Source of the DNA: Bosea sp. 124
GTDB lineage: Bacteria; Pseudomonadota; Alphaproteobacteria; Rhizobiales; Beijerinckiaceae
Reading direction: 5' to 3'
Length of the DNA: 64,000 nt
NCBI RefSeq assembly: GCF_003046175.1
Contig: NZ_PZZM01000001.1
Span: forward strand, 741,001-805,000
A program made the translations under genes and the position numbers. Shown here in pieces: positions 20,980-30,260 of this stretch. Every line of letters begins with the position of its first letter. Positions within the stretch are counted from its first letter, which is position 1. The notes beneath the pieces are model-generated. The model was not told where the DNA came from and made no database searches. It saw only the letters and a list, made by a program, of their open reading frames with translations.

Positions 20980-21936
20980 ATGTTTCAGTCATCTGCTTCG
21001 GTCATGGACGCCATCCCAGCGGCAGTGCTGGAAAGCTGCGAGGTGATCGATGCGATCCGGCACAGGGCGGGGTTCCTGCCCGAGACGCAGCTCTCCTACG
21101 AACCCGAGATCAAGACGCTCTGGGTGACGATCCGCCCCGAGCTGAAGCCCGTCTTCACGCTTCAGCTGCTCGACAGCCTCGTCAAAATCCAGAGTGCGAT
21201 TTCGGCGCTCTGGGGCGCGCCCGACCAGTATCACCGCGCGCCGGTGCGTTTCCTCGCCTTCCGCGGGGCCGGCCCGTTCTTCACGCTCGGCGGCGATCTC
21301 GACTTCTATCTCGACTGCCTGGCCAAGAACGACCGCGCCGCCCTGGCCGAATATGCCCGCCTGTCGAGTGCAGGCGCGGTGCTGAACGCGAGCGGCCTGA
21401 ACGGCCTGGTGGTGACGCTGTCGACGATCCATGCCAAGGCCATCGGCGGCGGCATCGATGCGCCACGTTCCTGCAACGTCATGATCGCCGAGGAGCAGGC
21501 CTCCTTCGTCTACCCGGAAATCAAGTTCAATCATTTCCCGATCACGGCCGTCGCGATCCTGTCTCGCCGCATGGGTGAACGCGCCGCCGAGCAGATGCTG
21601 CTCTCAGGCGAGGAGATGAGCGCCCAGGAGTTCATGGCTGCCGGCGGGCTGGAAGCCGTCGTGCCGACGGGAACGGGCGAGGCCTGGATCCGCAAATATG
21701 CGCATGACTCGCTGCCCCTGCATGCCGCGAAGACCGCGCTGTTCTCGGCCTTCAACCGGCGGGCGGGCAATCTGCAGGAGGAACTCGAACATCTCGGCCA
21801 GATCTGGACCGACTGCATGCTGAGGCTCAACCCGAGCGCGATCTCCAAGCTGCAGCGGATCGCCCAGACCCAGGACCGCATGCTCGCGCGGGTGTATCAG
21901 CGCAGCGCCCCCGCCCCTCTGGCGCTGGGCCGTTGA
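20980..21936 (+). CDS. RpfF-like crotonase family protein (DSF synthase-type)
   Basis: The 318-aa protein is an enoyl-CoA hydratase-fold protein whose core resembles RpfF, the diffusible signal factor synthase of Xanthomonas: FFTLGGDLDFYLDCLA followed by AEYARL, then the oxyanion/active-site region KAIGGGIDAPRSCNVMIAEE and FVYPEIKFNHFP. RpfF uses two Glu residues 20 apart (141 and 161 by my recall). Here the first is Asp160 and the second Glu180, with the same spacing. It may make or hydrolyse a 3-hydroxyacyl-thioester and release a fatty-acid signal, or the change may alter the reaction. The next gene is a c-di-GMP enzyme. The start ATG follows GGGATCAG. Confidence 0.75.
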   Translation: MFQSSASVMDAIPAAVLESCEVIDAIRHRAGFLPETQLSYEPEIKTLWVTIRPELKPVFTLQLLDSLVKIQSAISALWGAPDQYHRAPVRFLAFRGAGPFFTLGGDLDFYLDCLAKNDRAALAEYARLSSAGAVLNASGLNGLVVTLSTIHAKAIGGGIDAPRSCNVMIAEEQASFVYPEIKFNHFPITAVAILSRRMGERAAEQMLLSGEEMSAQEFMAAGGLEAVVPTGTGEAWIRKYAHDSLPLHAAKTALFSAFNRRAGNLQEELEHLGQIWTDCMLRLNPSAISKLQRIAQTQDRMLARVYQRSAPAPLALGR

Positions 21937-22074
21937 GGCGACGAAGCCCCCCTTTCCGACCGGGAAGCGCCTCCAAACACGAAACATTTACCTCTGGCAC
22001 CCTAAATCGTCCAAGCGGCGGAGAATGCGAGCACGGTCAGTGCGCCTTCTCGACGGCCGCGAGGGCAGGATCGG

Positions 22075-24402
22075 ATGGCGGGCACGCTCAAGCGAATGTG
22101 GAACGCCAGAACACGTGGTCCGGGCGAGGGTTTCGACCTGCCCAGCTACGTGCTGCTGGTCAATTCGCTGTTTTCGTCACCCGCCTCGATCATCCCGGGC
22201 GGGGTGGCCGGCATCCTGACGCCGTTTCTGTGCTGGGTCTCCACGGGCCTCGACCTGTTCCTGGATCTCACGGTGCTGGTCGCGATCGTCGTCGTCCTGC
22301 GGCTGCTGACCTTCATCTCCTATCACCGGAGCGACCGCTCGAAGGATGGCTACGAAGAGACGCGGCGCTGGGACCGGGATTACTTCCTGGGAGCAACGGC
22401 ATTCAGCGCGGTGCTGGGCTATAGCTGCTATGCGGCGCTGACCCATACGGACGATCCCGCGGCCCATATCACCTCGGTCGCCTCGACGATCGCGATCGCC
22501 TCCGGCTACGTCTCGCGCAATGCGGGCCGGCCGAAATTCGTCGCGGTGCAGTTGCTGACCTTCTGCGTGCCGATGGCGATCGGCCTGATCCAGGCCCACA
22601 ATGTCTATTACCAGTACATCGGCTATTTCGCGTTTCTCTATGTGGCGGCGAACATCGCCATCACGAACTCGCTGCATCGCAATCTTCTCGCGCTGAGCGA
22701 CGCGACCAAGCAGTCGAAGGCTCTGGCTTCTGCCCTGCATTCGCAAAACCTCACGCTCGACGCCGCGCTCAACACCATGATCCACGGGCTGGCGATGTTC
22801 GACCGCGACCTCAAGCTCGCGGTCAGCAACGCGCCGCACCGAGCGCTCTATGGGCTGCCGGAGACCCTCGCCCTGCCCGGGACCCCGATCACCGCGATCG
22901 GCCGCTTTCTGGTGGAACGACAGGTCGTCGCCGCCGGTCAGCTCCGCGATCTGAGAGAGGCGCTGGCCGAGATCCAGAGCACGCAGCAGACCACGAGCCG
23001 CGAGATCCAGACTCGCGGCGGCCGGGTCCTCGTCGTGACCTTCGCCCCGGCCGCCGAGGGCGGCGTGCTGATGTCGACGGAGGATGCGACCGAGCGCAAG
23101 GCGACCGAGGCGCGCATCGAACAGATGGCGCGTTTCGACGAACTGACGGGGCTCGCCAACCGCTTCGAGTACAACCGCAACATCGCGGATTCCTTCGGCC
23201 GGATGGAGCGCACCGGCGAAGCCTTCGCCCTGCTCTATGTCGATCTCGACGGCTTCAAGCAGGTCAACGACAATCTCGGCCACGACATTGGCGACCGCGT
23301 TCTGACGGAGACCGGCAACCGTCTGCGGGCCGCCATCCGCGGCAGCGATCTGCTGGCCCGCTTCGGCGGCGACGAGTTCCTGCTGATCCTGCCGGGGGCG
23401 AACCACGCCATCGTCACCGTCATCGCGCAACGCATGATCGACGCGATGTCCAAGGCCTTCATTCTTGACAACAAGACGGTCTACGTCACCGCCAGCATCG
23501 GCATCGCGATGGCGCCCTCCGACGGCGCGACGCCGGCCGACCTGCTGCGCCATGCCGATACGGCGCTCTACAAGGCCAAAGCCGCGGGCCGCAACACGCT
23601 GATGTTCTTCAACCCGGCCATGGCCGAGGAGATGCTCGAGCGGCACGAGATCGAGGTCGATCTGCGCAAGGCCTGCGAGAGCGGCTCGCTGGAGCTCTAC
23701 TACCAGCCGATCATCGACCTGCGGACCGGCGAAACCGTCTCGCGCGAGGCGCTGATGCGCTGGCGCCACCCGACACGCGGCATGGTGCCCGCGGGCCTGT
23801 TCATCCCGGTCGCGGAACAGTCCGGCCTGATCGCCGCCATCGGCGACTGGGCGATCCGGCAGGCCTGCAAGGACGCAGCCGCCTGGGAAGAGCATGTCGG
23901 CGTCTCGGTCAACGTCTCGCCGCTGCAGTTCCGCGAGCCCCGCCGCATCGTCGAGACGGTGAAGGACGCGCTGATCGCCTCCAATCTCGGCTCCCGCCGG
24001 CTCACGCTGGAAGTGACGGAATCGCTGCTGATCGAGGACAACAAGACGACGCTCGGCGTGATCGACGAATTGCGGACGCTGGGCGTCACCTTCGCGCTCG
24101 ACGATTTCGGCACCGGCTATTCCTCGCTGGCCTATCTCTCGACCTATCCCTTCGCGCAGGTGAAGATCGACCAGAGCTTCACCCGGACCGTGCATTCCAG
24201 CGAAGCCTCGAAGGCGATCATCGAGGCGGTCTGCCAGCTCGCCCGCCGCCTTTCGATGAATGTCGTCGTCGAAGGCATCGAGACGGAACAGCAGCGCATC
24301 GCCGTGCAGCTTCTCGGCGCGCAGCGCGCGCAGGGCTACCTCTTCGGCAGGCCGGAGCCGCTGACGAACTCCCAGCCGCGCAAAGACCGCAACGTCGCCT
24401 GA
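22075..24402 (+). CDS. Membrane diguanylate cyclase/phosphodiesterase (GGDEF-EAL)
   Basis: The 775-aa protein has about five membrane helices in the first 200 residues (starting PSYVLLVNSLFSSPASII), then a PAS-like segment (LNTMIHGLAMFDRDLKLAVS), a GGDEF domain and an EAL domain. The GGDEF active site is intact (RFGGDEFLL), with an inhibitory I-site RGSD just before it. The EAL domain keeps SREALMRWRHP, NVSPLQFRE, LEVTES, DDFGTGYSSLAYL, KIDQSF and VVEGIET, so both making and breaking c-di-GMP are possible. It follows the RpfF-like gene by 138 nt on the same strand. Confidence 0.9.
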   Translation: MAGTLKRMWNARTRGPGEGFDLPSYVLLVNSLFSSPASIIPGGVAGILTPFLCWVSTGLDLFLDLTVLVAIVVVLRLLTFISYHRSDRSKDGYEETRRWDRDYFLGATAFSAVLGYSCYAALTHTDDPAAHITSVASTIAIASGYVSRNAGRPKFVAVQLLTFCVPMAIGLIQAHNVYYQYIGYFAFLYVAANIAITNSLHRNLLALSDATKQSKALASALHSQNLTLDAALNTMIHGLAMFDRDLKLAVSNAPHRALYGLPETLALPGTPITAIGRFLVERQVVAAGQLRDLREALAEIQSTQQTTSREIQTRGGRVLVVTFAPAAEGGVLMSTEDATERKATEARIEQMARFDELTGLANRFEYNRNIADSFGRMERTGEAFALLYVDLDGFKQVNDNLGHDIGDRVLTETGNRLRAAIRGSDLLARFGGDEFLLILPGANHAIVTVIAQRMIDAMSKAFILDNKTVYVTASIGIAMAPSDGATPADLLRHADTALYKAKAAGRNTLMFFNPAMAEEMLERHEIEVDLRKACESGSLELYYQPIIDLRTGETVSREALMRWRHPTRGMVPAGLFIPVAEQSGLIAAIGDWAIRQACKDAAAWEEHVGVSVNVSPLQFREPRRIVETVKDALIASNLGSRRLTLEVTESLLIEDNKTTLGVIDELRTLGVTFALDDFGTGYSSLAYLSTYPFAQVKIDQSFTRTVHSSEASKAIIEAVCQLARRLSMNVVVEGIETEQQRIAVQLLGAQRAQGYLFGRPEPLTNSQPRKDRNVA

Positions 24403-24565
24403 GCCCGCGCGGCAAGCGGCATGCGGGGCTCTCCGCAGCGGAAACATCCGGCCGGCCGGGCGCTTCCAATCCATGATAGGGCTGATGCGGTCTTGATTCC
24501 GCTGATCCGGCAACGCATCAGCAGCATTGGAATTCGTCACGGACCGGCGGGGCGGGAGGAGCAGC

Positions 24566-26026
24566 GTGAGCCCGAATACGGCATCGACCCCGAAACCCGC
24601 AGCACTGACGCCGGATCTCTGCGTGATCGGCGCGGGAGCGGCCGGGCTTGCATTGGCGACGGCGGCAGCCGCCTTCGGAGTCTCGGTCGTCATCGTCGAG
24701 CGCGAAAGGATGGGCGGTCCGGCCGGCGGCTCCGCGGTATTGGCGCTGGCCGCCGCCGGCGCCCGGGCCCAGGCTGTTCGGGAGGCCCATCGCCTCGGCA
24801 TCGCCGCCAGCGAGCCCGAGGTGAACTACGCCCGGGTCCACGATCATATCCAGCGCGTCCTGTCTGCGGCTGCGCCCAATGTCTCGGCCGAGCGCATGAC
24901 GGCCCTGGGCGCGACTGTGTTGCGGGGCGAGGCCCGTTTCGTCAGCCGCAGCACCGTCGCGGTCGGCGACCAGGCGGTGAAGGCCCGCCGCTTCGTCATC
25001 GCCACCGGAGCCGAGAGCGTCGCCCCGGCCATCCCGGGGCTGGAAGAGATCTCCTGCCTCACCGATGAGAGCCTGCTGACGCTGACGCGGCGGCCCGACC
25101 GCCTCGTCGTGCTGGGCGGCGGTGCGACCGGCGTTGCCGTGTCACAGGCGATGCGGCGGCTCGGAAGCGAGGTCACGCTCGTCGAATCCGCGAGCCTGCT
25201 CGGCCGTGACGATCCGGAGGCGGTCGCGCTCCTGCGGCGGGCGCTGCTGCGCGACGGCGTCGTCCTGCATGAAGGGGCGCAAGTGCTGCGGGCGCAGTCC
25301 GTCCGGGGCGGCGTGCGGCTCGTCCTCGCCGGAGGCGAGGACAGCTCCGAGCAGATCGTCGAAGGCACGCATCTGCTGGTCGCCACCGGCCGGAGGCCCG
25401 CCATCGAGAGGCTCGACCTCGAGCTCGCCGGAATCGCGAGTGATGCGGATGGAATCCGCGTCGACCGGGGCCTGCGCAGCACGAACCGGCGCGTCTATGC
25501 CATCGGCGACTGTGCCGGCGGCGCGGCCGGCAGGCATGGTGGCGGGCAGGTTGCCGAAGAACATGCCAGGCTCGTGCTGCGCAACGCCCTGTTCCGGCAG
25601 CCCGGCCGATTCGACGCCGGGCTCGTGCCCGGCGTCACGCAGACCCAGCCGGAGCTCGCCAGCGTCGGCCTGTCGGAGGACGAGGCGCGCGCCAAGGCGG
25701 GCGCCATCCGCGTGCTGCGCTGGCCTTATGCCGAGAGCGCGCGCGCCCAGGCCGAGCGCGAGACCGAAGGCTTCGTCAAGCTCGTGACGGACGCCAGGGG
25801 ACGCCTGCTCGGCGTCACCATCGTCGGCGCACGGGCTGGCGAGCTGATCGCGACATGGGCGCTGGCGCTGAAGACCGGCATGAGTGCGGCGGACATGGCC
25901 GAGCTCGTGATGCCCTATCCTGCCCTGTCCGAGATTTCGAAGCGGGCGGCGACCTCGTTCCTCGCGCCTCTGGCCGCCAGGCCCGGCCTGCGCCGCCTCA
26001 TCGGCTTTCTGCGCCGTTTCGGGTAG
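24566..26026 (+). CDS. Pyridine nucleotide-disulfide oxidoreductase family flavoprotein lacking redox cysteines
   Basis: The 486-aa protein has the domain order of lipoamide dehydrogenase or mercuric reductase: FAD site (CVIGAGAAGLALA), NAD site (VVLGGGATGVAVSQAMRRLG), second FAD site (VYAIGDCAGG) and a C-terminal dimerisation domain. The usual GGTCxNxGCxPSK disulfide is replaced by MGGPAGGSAVLALAAAG, so no redox cysteines are present, and the C-terminal HPxxSE motif reads YPALSE, losing the catalytic His. It therefore probably transfers electrons from NAD(P)H to a quinone or other acceptor without a thiol step. The GTG at 24566 follows GGAGGA. The sensor kinase gene begins 11 nt after the stop. 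Confidence 0.85.
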   Translation: MSPNTASTPKPAALTPDLCVIGAGAAGLALATAAAAFGVSVVIVERERMGGPAGGSAVLALAAAGARAQAVREAHRLGIAASEPEVNYARVHDHIQRVLSAAAPNVSAERMTALGATVLRGEARFVSRSTVAVGDQAVKARRFVIATGAESVAPAIPGLEEISCLTDESLLTLTRRPDRLVVLGGGATGVAVSQAMRRLGSEVTLVESASLLGRDDPEAVALLRRALLRDGVVLHEGAQVLRAQSVRGGVRLVLAGGEDSSEQIVEGTHLLVATGRRPAIERLDLELAGIASDADGIRVDRGLRSTNRRVYAIGDCAGGAAGRHGGGQVAEEHARLVLRNALFRQPGRFDAGLVPGVTQTQPELASVGLSEDEARAKAGAIRVLRWPYAESARAQAERETEGFVKLVTDARGRLLGVTIVGARAGELIATWALALKTGMSAADMAELVMPYPALSEISKRAATSFLAPLAARPGLRRLIGFLRRFG

Positions 26027-26037
26027 GATCGGCGTCG

Positions 26038-27498
26038 ATGCAGCCTCACGACCCCGACAGGGACCAGCTCTCGATCAGCCTGCCGCGTGGCCTGACCCGG
26101 CTTGGCCTCTCGGCCAAGCTGCTCGTCCTGACGGTTCTGTTCGTGATGCTGGCGGAAGTGCTGATCTATCTGCCTTCGGTCGCCAATTTCCGGCGCAACT
26201 GGCTGAACGACCGGCTGGCGGCGGCGCAGATCGCCGTGCTCGTGCTCGAGGGCGCACCGCAGGACGGCCTGCCAGAGGGCAGCGAGAACCGCCTGCTGAT
26301 GGGCGTCGGCGCCCGCGCCATCGCGGCGCGTGTCGGTGGGGCGCGCCGCCTCCTCAGCCTCGATTCGATGCCGCCCGCCGCCGTCGCCCGGACGGTCGAC
26401 CTGCGCAACCTCGGCTGGGTCGCAGCCATCGGCGAGGCCCTCGAGACCTTGGTGATGCCGCCCGCCCAGATGCCGATCCGGGTCATCGGCGAGGCCGTCG
26501 GCGGGGCGGATTTCGTCGAGCTCGTCATCGACGAGGCGCCGCTGCGGCGCGCCATGCTGAAATTCTCGACCAATCTGCTGCTACTCTCGCTGCTGATCTC
26601 CGGGCTGACAGCGGTCGCGGTCTATGTCGCGCTCAACTGGATGATCGTCGGGCCGATCCGCCAGCTCGCCGCCAACGTCATGGAATTCGAGGTCGACCCG
26701 GAAAACCCGCATCGGATCATCGAGCCGACGCAGCGGGCCGACGAGATCGGCGAGGCCCAGCGCGCGCTCGGCCGGATGCAGATGACGCTCGCCGGCGAAT
26801 TGCGGACCAAGAAACATCTCGCCGAACTCGGCCTCGCAGTCAGCAAGATCAACCACGACCTGCGCAACATGCTGGCGGCGGCGCAATTGATGTCGGACAG
26901 GCTCGTCGAGACGCGCGATGCCAAGATCAAGCGCTTCGCGCCGCGGCTGATCGCGACGCTCGGCCGCGCCATCGATTTCTGCCAGGCGACGCTGGCCTAC
27001 GGCCGGGCGGCCGAGGCGACGCCCGTCCTGAGGGATGTGGCGCTGCGCCAGCTCGTCGCCGAACAGGCCGACATGCTCGGCCTGTCGGAGACGGCGCAGT
27101 TGAGCTTCAGCAACGAGATCCCGGCCGACCTGATCGCCCCTGCGGACCCGGATCAGATGGCGCGTGTGCTGCTCAATCTGATGCGGAACTCGGTGCAGGC
27201 CCTGACCCAGGCCGGGGCGGAGGACGGTGGACGGCCGACGCTCACGGTCAAGGCCGAGGGGGACAACGGCTCGGTCATCCTTCGCGTCGCCGATAACGGC
27301 CCCGGCGTGCCCGAGCGGGCGCGGGCGAACCTGTTCCAGGCCTTTCGCGGCTCGGTCACTCCCGGCGGCACCGGGCTCGGCCTTGCCGTAGCGGCGGAGC
27401 TGGTCCGGCTGCATGGCGGAACGATCGCGCTCGAACCGTCGGAGACCGGCGCGGTGTTCAAGGTGACGCTGCCGAGACGACGGCAGACTGCGGCCTGA
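26038..27498 (+). CDS. Sensor histidine kinase
   Basis: The 486-aa kinase has TM1 (LLVLTVLFVMLAEVLIYL), a periplasmic domain of about 130 residues, TM2 (LLLLSLLISGLTAVAVYVAL), a HAMP-like linker (VGPIRQLAANVMEF), a dimerisation helix with the phospho-acceptor in KINHDLRNMLAAAQ, and an ATPase domain with NLMRNSVQAL, VADNGPGVP and GTGLGLAVAAEL. It starts at ATG 26038, 11 nt after the flavoprotein stop; earlier in-frame starts would overlap that gene extensively. No response regulator is adjacent, so its partner is unknown. Co-transcription with the flavoprotein suggests a redox-linked signal, which is inference. Confidence 0.88.
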   Translation: MQPHDPDRDQLSISLPRGLTRLGLSAKLLVLTVLFVMLAEVLIYLPSVANFRRNWLNDRLAAAQIAVLVLEGAPQDGLPEGSENRLLMGVGARAIAARVGGARRLLSLDSMPPAAVARTVDLRNLGWVAAIGEALETLVMPPAQMPIRVIGEAVGGADFVELVIDEAPLRRAMLKFSTNLLLLSLLISGLTAVAVYVALNWMIVGPIRQLAANVMEFEVDPENPHRIIEPTQRADEIGEAQRALGRMQMTLAGELRTKKHLAELGLAVSKINHDLRNMLAAAQLMSDRLVETRDAKIKRFAPRLIATLGRAIDFCQATLAYGRAAEATPVLRDVALRQLVAEQADMLGLSETAQLSFSNEIPADLIAPADPDQMARVLLNLMRNSVQALTQAGAEDGGRPTLTVKAEGDNGSVILRVADNGPGVPERARANLFQAFRGSVTPGGTGLGLAVAAELVRLHGGTIALEPSETGAVFKVTLPRRRQTAA

Positions 27499-27529
27499 GA
27501 CAGAGCCGAATCCGAGAGCAGGACCTGCC

Positions 27530-28159
27530 CTACTGGCTCGCCCAGATCACACGAGCCATGAAGGCGATCTCGGAGAGACCCAGAACCCGGTCGCCATGGT
27601 CGGGATTGAGCGAAGCGAGTTCGACCGTCTTCGCCGTCTGGCGTTTGAGCTGCTTGGCCAGCACCTCGCCCTCGACGGTTTTGACCACGACGCGGTCGCC
27701 ACGCCGGACGGTCGCCGTCGGCGAGACGATGATGGTGTCGCCGTCGCGGTAGAGCGGCAGCATCGAATCGCCCGAAATCTCAAGCGCATAAACCTTCTCG
27801 TCAGCGACTCCGGGAAAGGCGACCTCGTCCCAGCCGGTGCCGACCGGGAAGCCGCCGTCGTCGAAGAACCCGCCCGATCCCGCCTGGGCGAAGCCGATCA
27901 ACGGGATGGTGCGGGCCGGCGCCGCGCTACGCTGCATCACCACGCTCATGAATTCGTCGAGCGAGGCGCCCGTAGCCGCGAGGATCTTCGCGATCGATTC
28001 GGTCGAGGGCCAGCGCTCGCGTCCGTCCGGCCCGATGCGCTTGGAGCGGTTGAAGGTGGTGGCGTCGAGCCCCGCCTTGCGCGCCAGCCCCGAGGCGGTG
28101 AAGCCATAGCGCCGGGCGAGCACATCGATCGCGCTCCAGATCTGGTCGTGGGACAGCAC
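27530..28159 (-). CDS. LexA/CI-type transcriptional regulator with S24 peptidase domain
   Basis: The 209-aa protein has an N-terminal helix-turn-helix (YGFTASGLARKAGLDATTFN) and a C-terminal S24 domain. The self-cleavage Ala-Gly is likely in IGFAQAGSGG, the Ser nucleophile in ISGDSMLPLYRDGD and the Lys in EGEVLAKQL. Such proteins repress their targets until RecA-stimulated self-cleavage or another signal. The start is a GTG at 28159. It is a stand-alone gene, not near phage structural genes. An AT-rich promoter with a short palindrome lies upstream. Confidence 0.85.
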   Translation of the reverse strand: MLSHDQIWSAIDVLARRYGFTASGLARKAGLDATTFNRSKRIGPDGRERWPSTESIAKILAATGASLDEFMSVVMQRSAAPARTIPLIGFAQAGSGGFFDDGGFPVGTGWDEVAFPGVADEKVYALEISGDSMLPLYRDGDTIIVSPTATVRRGDRVVVKTVEGEVLAKQLKRQTAKTVELASLNPDHGDRVLGLSEIAFMARVIWASQ

Positions 28160-28203
28160 CGCGGAGACCTCGCAGGGATGTTGCCGGTTGGCGGGGGCAA
28201 AAA

Positions 28204-28221
28204 TAGGAAATATCCCCTATA
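28204..28221. promoter_or_regulatory. Candidate operator for the S24 regulator
   Basis: ATAGG at 28204-28208 and CCTAT at 28217-28221 form an inverted repeat in an AT-rich stretch about 45 nt upstream of the regulator start. Its position in the regulator's own promoter suggests autoregulation. The arms are only 5 bp, so chance is possible. Confidence 0.3.
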
Positions 28222-28441
28222 TCATAAGATTTCAATCTGATTTCCGCTGCGCTGGGGATAAAAATCGTCCAAGGCTCCTGACAGCCACCAGATCACGCAG
28301 CACCCGGGCGGAAACGTCCGAATGCGGAAAAGCGCGCTTCACGCCTCCCAAGATCTGCAGCATCGCTCACGCGAAAACCCGTTCCCACTTTTTCGCGCAA
28401 TGCTCTATGCCGTCCGCAGTCCCCGTCCGGCGAGGTTTTGC

Positions 28442-28786
28442 GTGCCGCTCATCTACAAGATCTGCCCCGAGCCCCTGTGGCGCGAAGCCGAGGCCGCCGG
28501 GCGCTTTGCCGGCGCCGCGATCGATCTCGCCGACGGCTACATCCACTTCTCCACTGGGGGGCAGTTGCGCGAAACCGCGGCGAAGCATTTCTCCGGCCAG
28601 CGCGGACTGCTGCTGATCGCGGTCGACGACGCCGGGCTCGGGTCGGCCCTGCGCTACGAGCCGTCGCGAGGCGGCGCGCTCTTTCCGCATCTCTATGCTG
28701 CGCTCGAACCGAAGTCCGTGCGCTGGGTGGCGCCCCTCGCCGAGGGCCATGACGGGCAGCACATCGTTCCGGAGGACATCGCGTGA
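28442..28786 (+). CDS. DUF952 family protein
   Basis: The 114-aa protein matches DUF952: [18 protein letters not shown] at the start, then [19 protein letters not shown] and [16 protein letters not shown]. The family resembles small ADP-ribosyltransferase-like or glutathione-transferase-linked domains but has no established function. I chose the GTG at 28442, which has GCGAGG upstream; the frame extends farther 5' into sequence without family features. Its TGA overlaps the pyrD GTG by 4 nt, so the pair is co-translated. Confidence 0.82.
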   Translation: MPLIYKICPEPLWREAEAAGRFAGAAIDLADGYIHFSTGGQLRETAAKHFSGQRGLLLIAVDDAGLGSALRYEPSRGGALFPHLYAALEPKSVRWVAPLAEGHDGQHIVPEDIA

Positions 28787-29871
28787 TCGGCTCCCTGTTC
28801 AACCTCGCCCGGCCGCTGATCCACCGGATGGATGCCGAGACCGCGCATCGGCTGACGGTGGCGGCGCTGGCGGCCGCTCCGCCGCTCCGGCCGGCTCCGG
28901 ACGACCCGGTTCTCGCGACGGAGGCCTTCGGGCTCAGCTTCAGCAATCCGGTCGGTCTCGCAGCCGGTTTCGACAAGCATGCGGAAGCCATCGACGGCGC
29001 GCTCGGTCTCGGCTTCGGCTTCGTCGAGGTCGGCGGCGTCACGCCCCTGCCCCAGCCCGGCAATCCACGCCCCCGCGTGTTCCGGCTGACCGAGGACGCG
29101 GCGGTGATCAACCGCTACGGCCTCAACAGCGAGGGCATGGAGGCCGTGGCGCAGCGGCTTGCGGCCCGGCGCTCGCGCGGCGGGATCGTCGGCGTCAATC
29201 TCGGCGCCAACAAGGATTCCATCGACCGCGCCGCAGACTATGCCGTGCTGGCGCGACGGCTCGCGCCCTTCGCCGACTTCCTGACGATCAACGTCTCTTC
29301 GCCGAATACGCCGGGCCTGCGCGACCTGCAGGCCGAATCGGCGCTCGACGACCTGATCGCGCGGGCCCTGGAGGCGCGCGACGAGGCTGCGGCCGGCGGG
29401 CGCGCCACCCCCATGCTGCTCAAGATCGCTCCCGACCTGACGTTGCCCGAACTCGACGGCATGGTCGCGGTCGCGCGCCGGCGCGGCATCGACGGCATGA
29501 TCGTGTCGAACACGACCGTCGCGCGGCCAGAGAGCCTGCGCAGCGCGGCGAAGACCGAGACGGGCGGGCTGTCGGGCAAGCCGCTCTTCGGCGCCTCGAC
29601 CAGAATCCTCGCCGAGACGTTCCTGCGCGTCGAGCGCCAGTTCCCGCTGATCGGCGTCGGCGGCATCGATTCAGCCGCGACCGCCTTCGCCAAGATCCGG
29701 GCCGGTGCCGATCTCGTGCAGTTCTATTCGGCGATGGTCTTCCAGGGACCGGGGCTGGTGAAGACGGTCAAGGCCGGGCTCGCGGCCGAGGCGCGCAGGG
29801 CCGGGCTTCCGAAGCTCAGCGCGCTGGTGGGGCGCGATGCCCAGGCGATCGCACGCGGGGAGCGGCTATAG
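28783..29871 (+). CDS. pyrD: Dihydroorotate dehydrogenase (quinone), class 2
   Basis: The 362-aa FMN enzyme oxidises dihydroorotate to orotate in pyrimidine synthesis and reduces quinone. The N-terminal helix ([19 protein letters not shown]) docks it to the membrane, as in class 2 enzymes. Signatures are [49 protein letters not shown] with the Ser base of class 2, and [20 protein letters not shown]. It starts with GTG overlapping DUF952 and ends 1 nt before the stop of the convergent small membrane protein gene. Confidence 0.95.
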   Translation: MIGSLFNLARPLIHRMDAETAHRLTVAALAAAPPLRPAPDDPVLATEAFGLSFSNPVGLAAGFDKHAEAIDGALGLGFGFVEVGGVTPLPQPGNPRPRVFRLTEDAAVINRYGLNSEGMEAVAQRLAARRSRGGIVGVNLGANKDSIDRAADYAVLARRLAPFADFLTINVSSPNTPGLRDLQAESALDDLIARALEARDEAAAGGRATPMLLKIAPDLTLPELDGMVAVARRRGIDGMIVSNTTVARPESLRSAAKTETGGLSGKPLFGASTRILAETFLRVERQFPLIGVGGIDSAATAFAKIRAGADLVQFYSAMVFQGPGLVKTVKAGLAAEARRAGLPKLSALVGRDAQAIARGERL

Positions 29872-29872
29872 C

Positions 29873-30142
29873 TCAGCGCCGGGACGCGAAGAGCCGCGAC
29901 AGCAGCCAGATCGGCACGACGAGCAGCGCGCCGGCAATGACCCATTGGCCGACCTCGCGCACCGCGCCGAAGCCGAGATCGCCGAGCGAGCGCACGAACC
30001 GCGCCGCCGTCTCGTAGAGCGCGCGCGGCGACAGGCCGAGAAAGGCCATGGCCGCGCCGACCAGCAGCGAGATGAAGAGCAGGCGCACAAGAACGCTGAG
30101 CAGCGGACCGCCGAGAAAGCGTTCGATATTGCCGTTGGCCAT
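29873..30142 (-). CDS. Small membrane protein (DUF6460-like)
   Basis: The 89-aa protein has two hydrophobic helices: LLSVLVRLLFISLLVGAAMA near residue 15 and VGQWVIAGALLVVPIWLLSR at the C-terminus. Between them is an amphipathic stretch (PRALYETAARFVRSLGDLG). I recall a similar small family (DUF6460) beside pyrD in Rhizobiales. The ATG at 30142 follows GGGGATAAAA. The function is unknown; membrane scaffolding or envelope stress roles are guesses only. Confidence 0.7.
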   Translation of the reverse strand: MANGNIERFLGGPLLSVLVRLLFISLLVGAAMAFLGLSPRALYETAARFVRSLGDLGFGAVREVGQWVIAGALLVVPIWLLSRLFASRR

Positions 30143-30260
30143 AACAGATTTTATCCCCAATACGCATCCAACACAGCACCATGCGGTTGAACCGGAGCTG
30201 AATGCCGCCGCCTCACCAAGCCCGTGCTCACCCAATCCGTGCTCACCAAGCCTGCCGCTG

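Noticed and set aside
22177..24801. Minus-strand ORF of 874 codons opposite the GGDEF-EAL gene
   Set aside because: The sense gene has every active-site motif; the antisense product is low-complexity and without domains.
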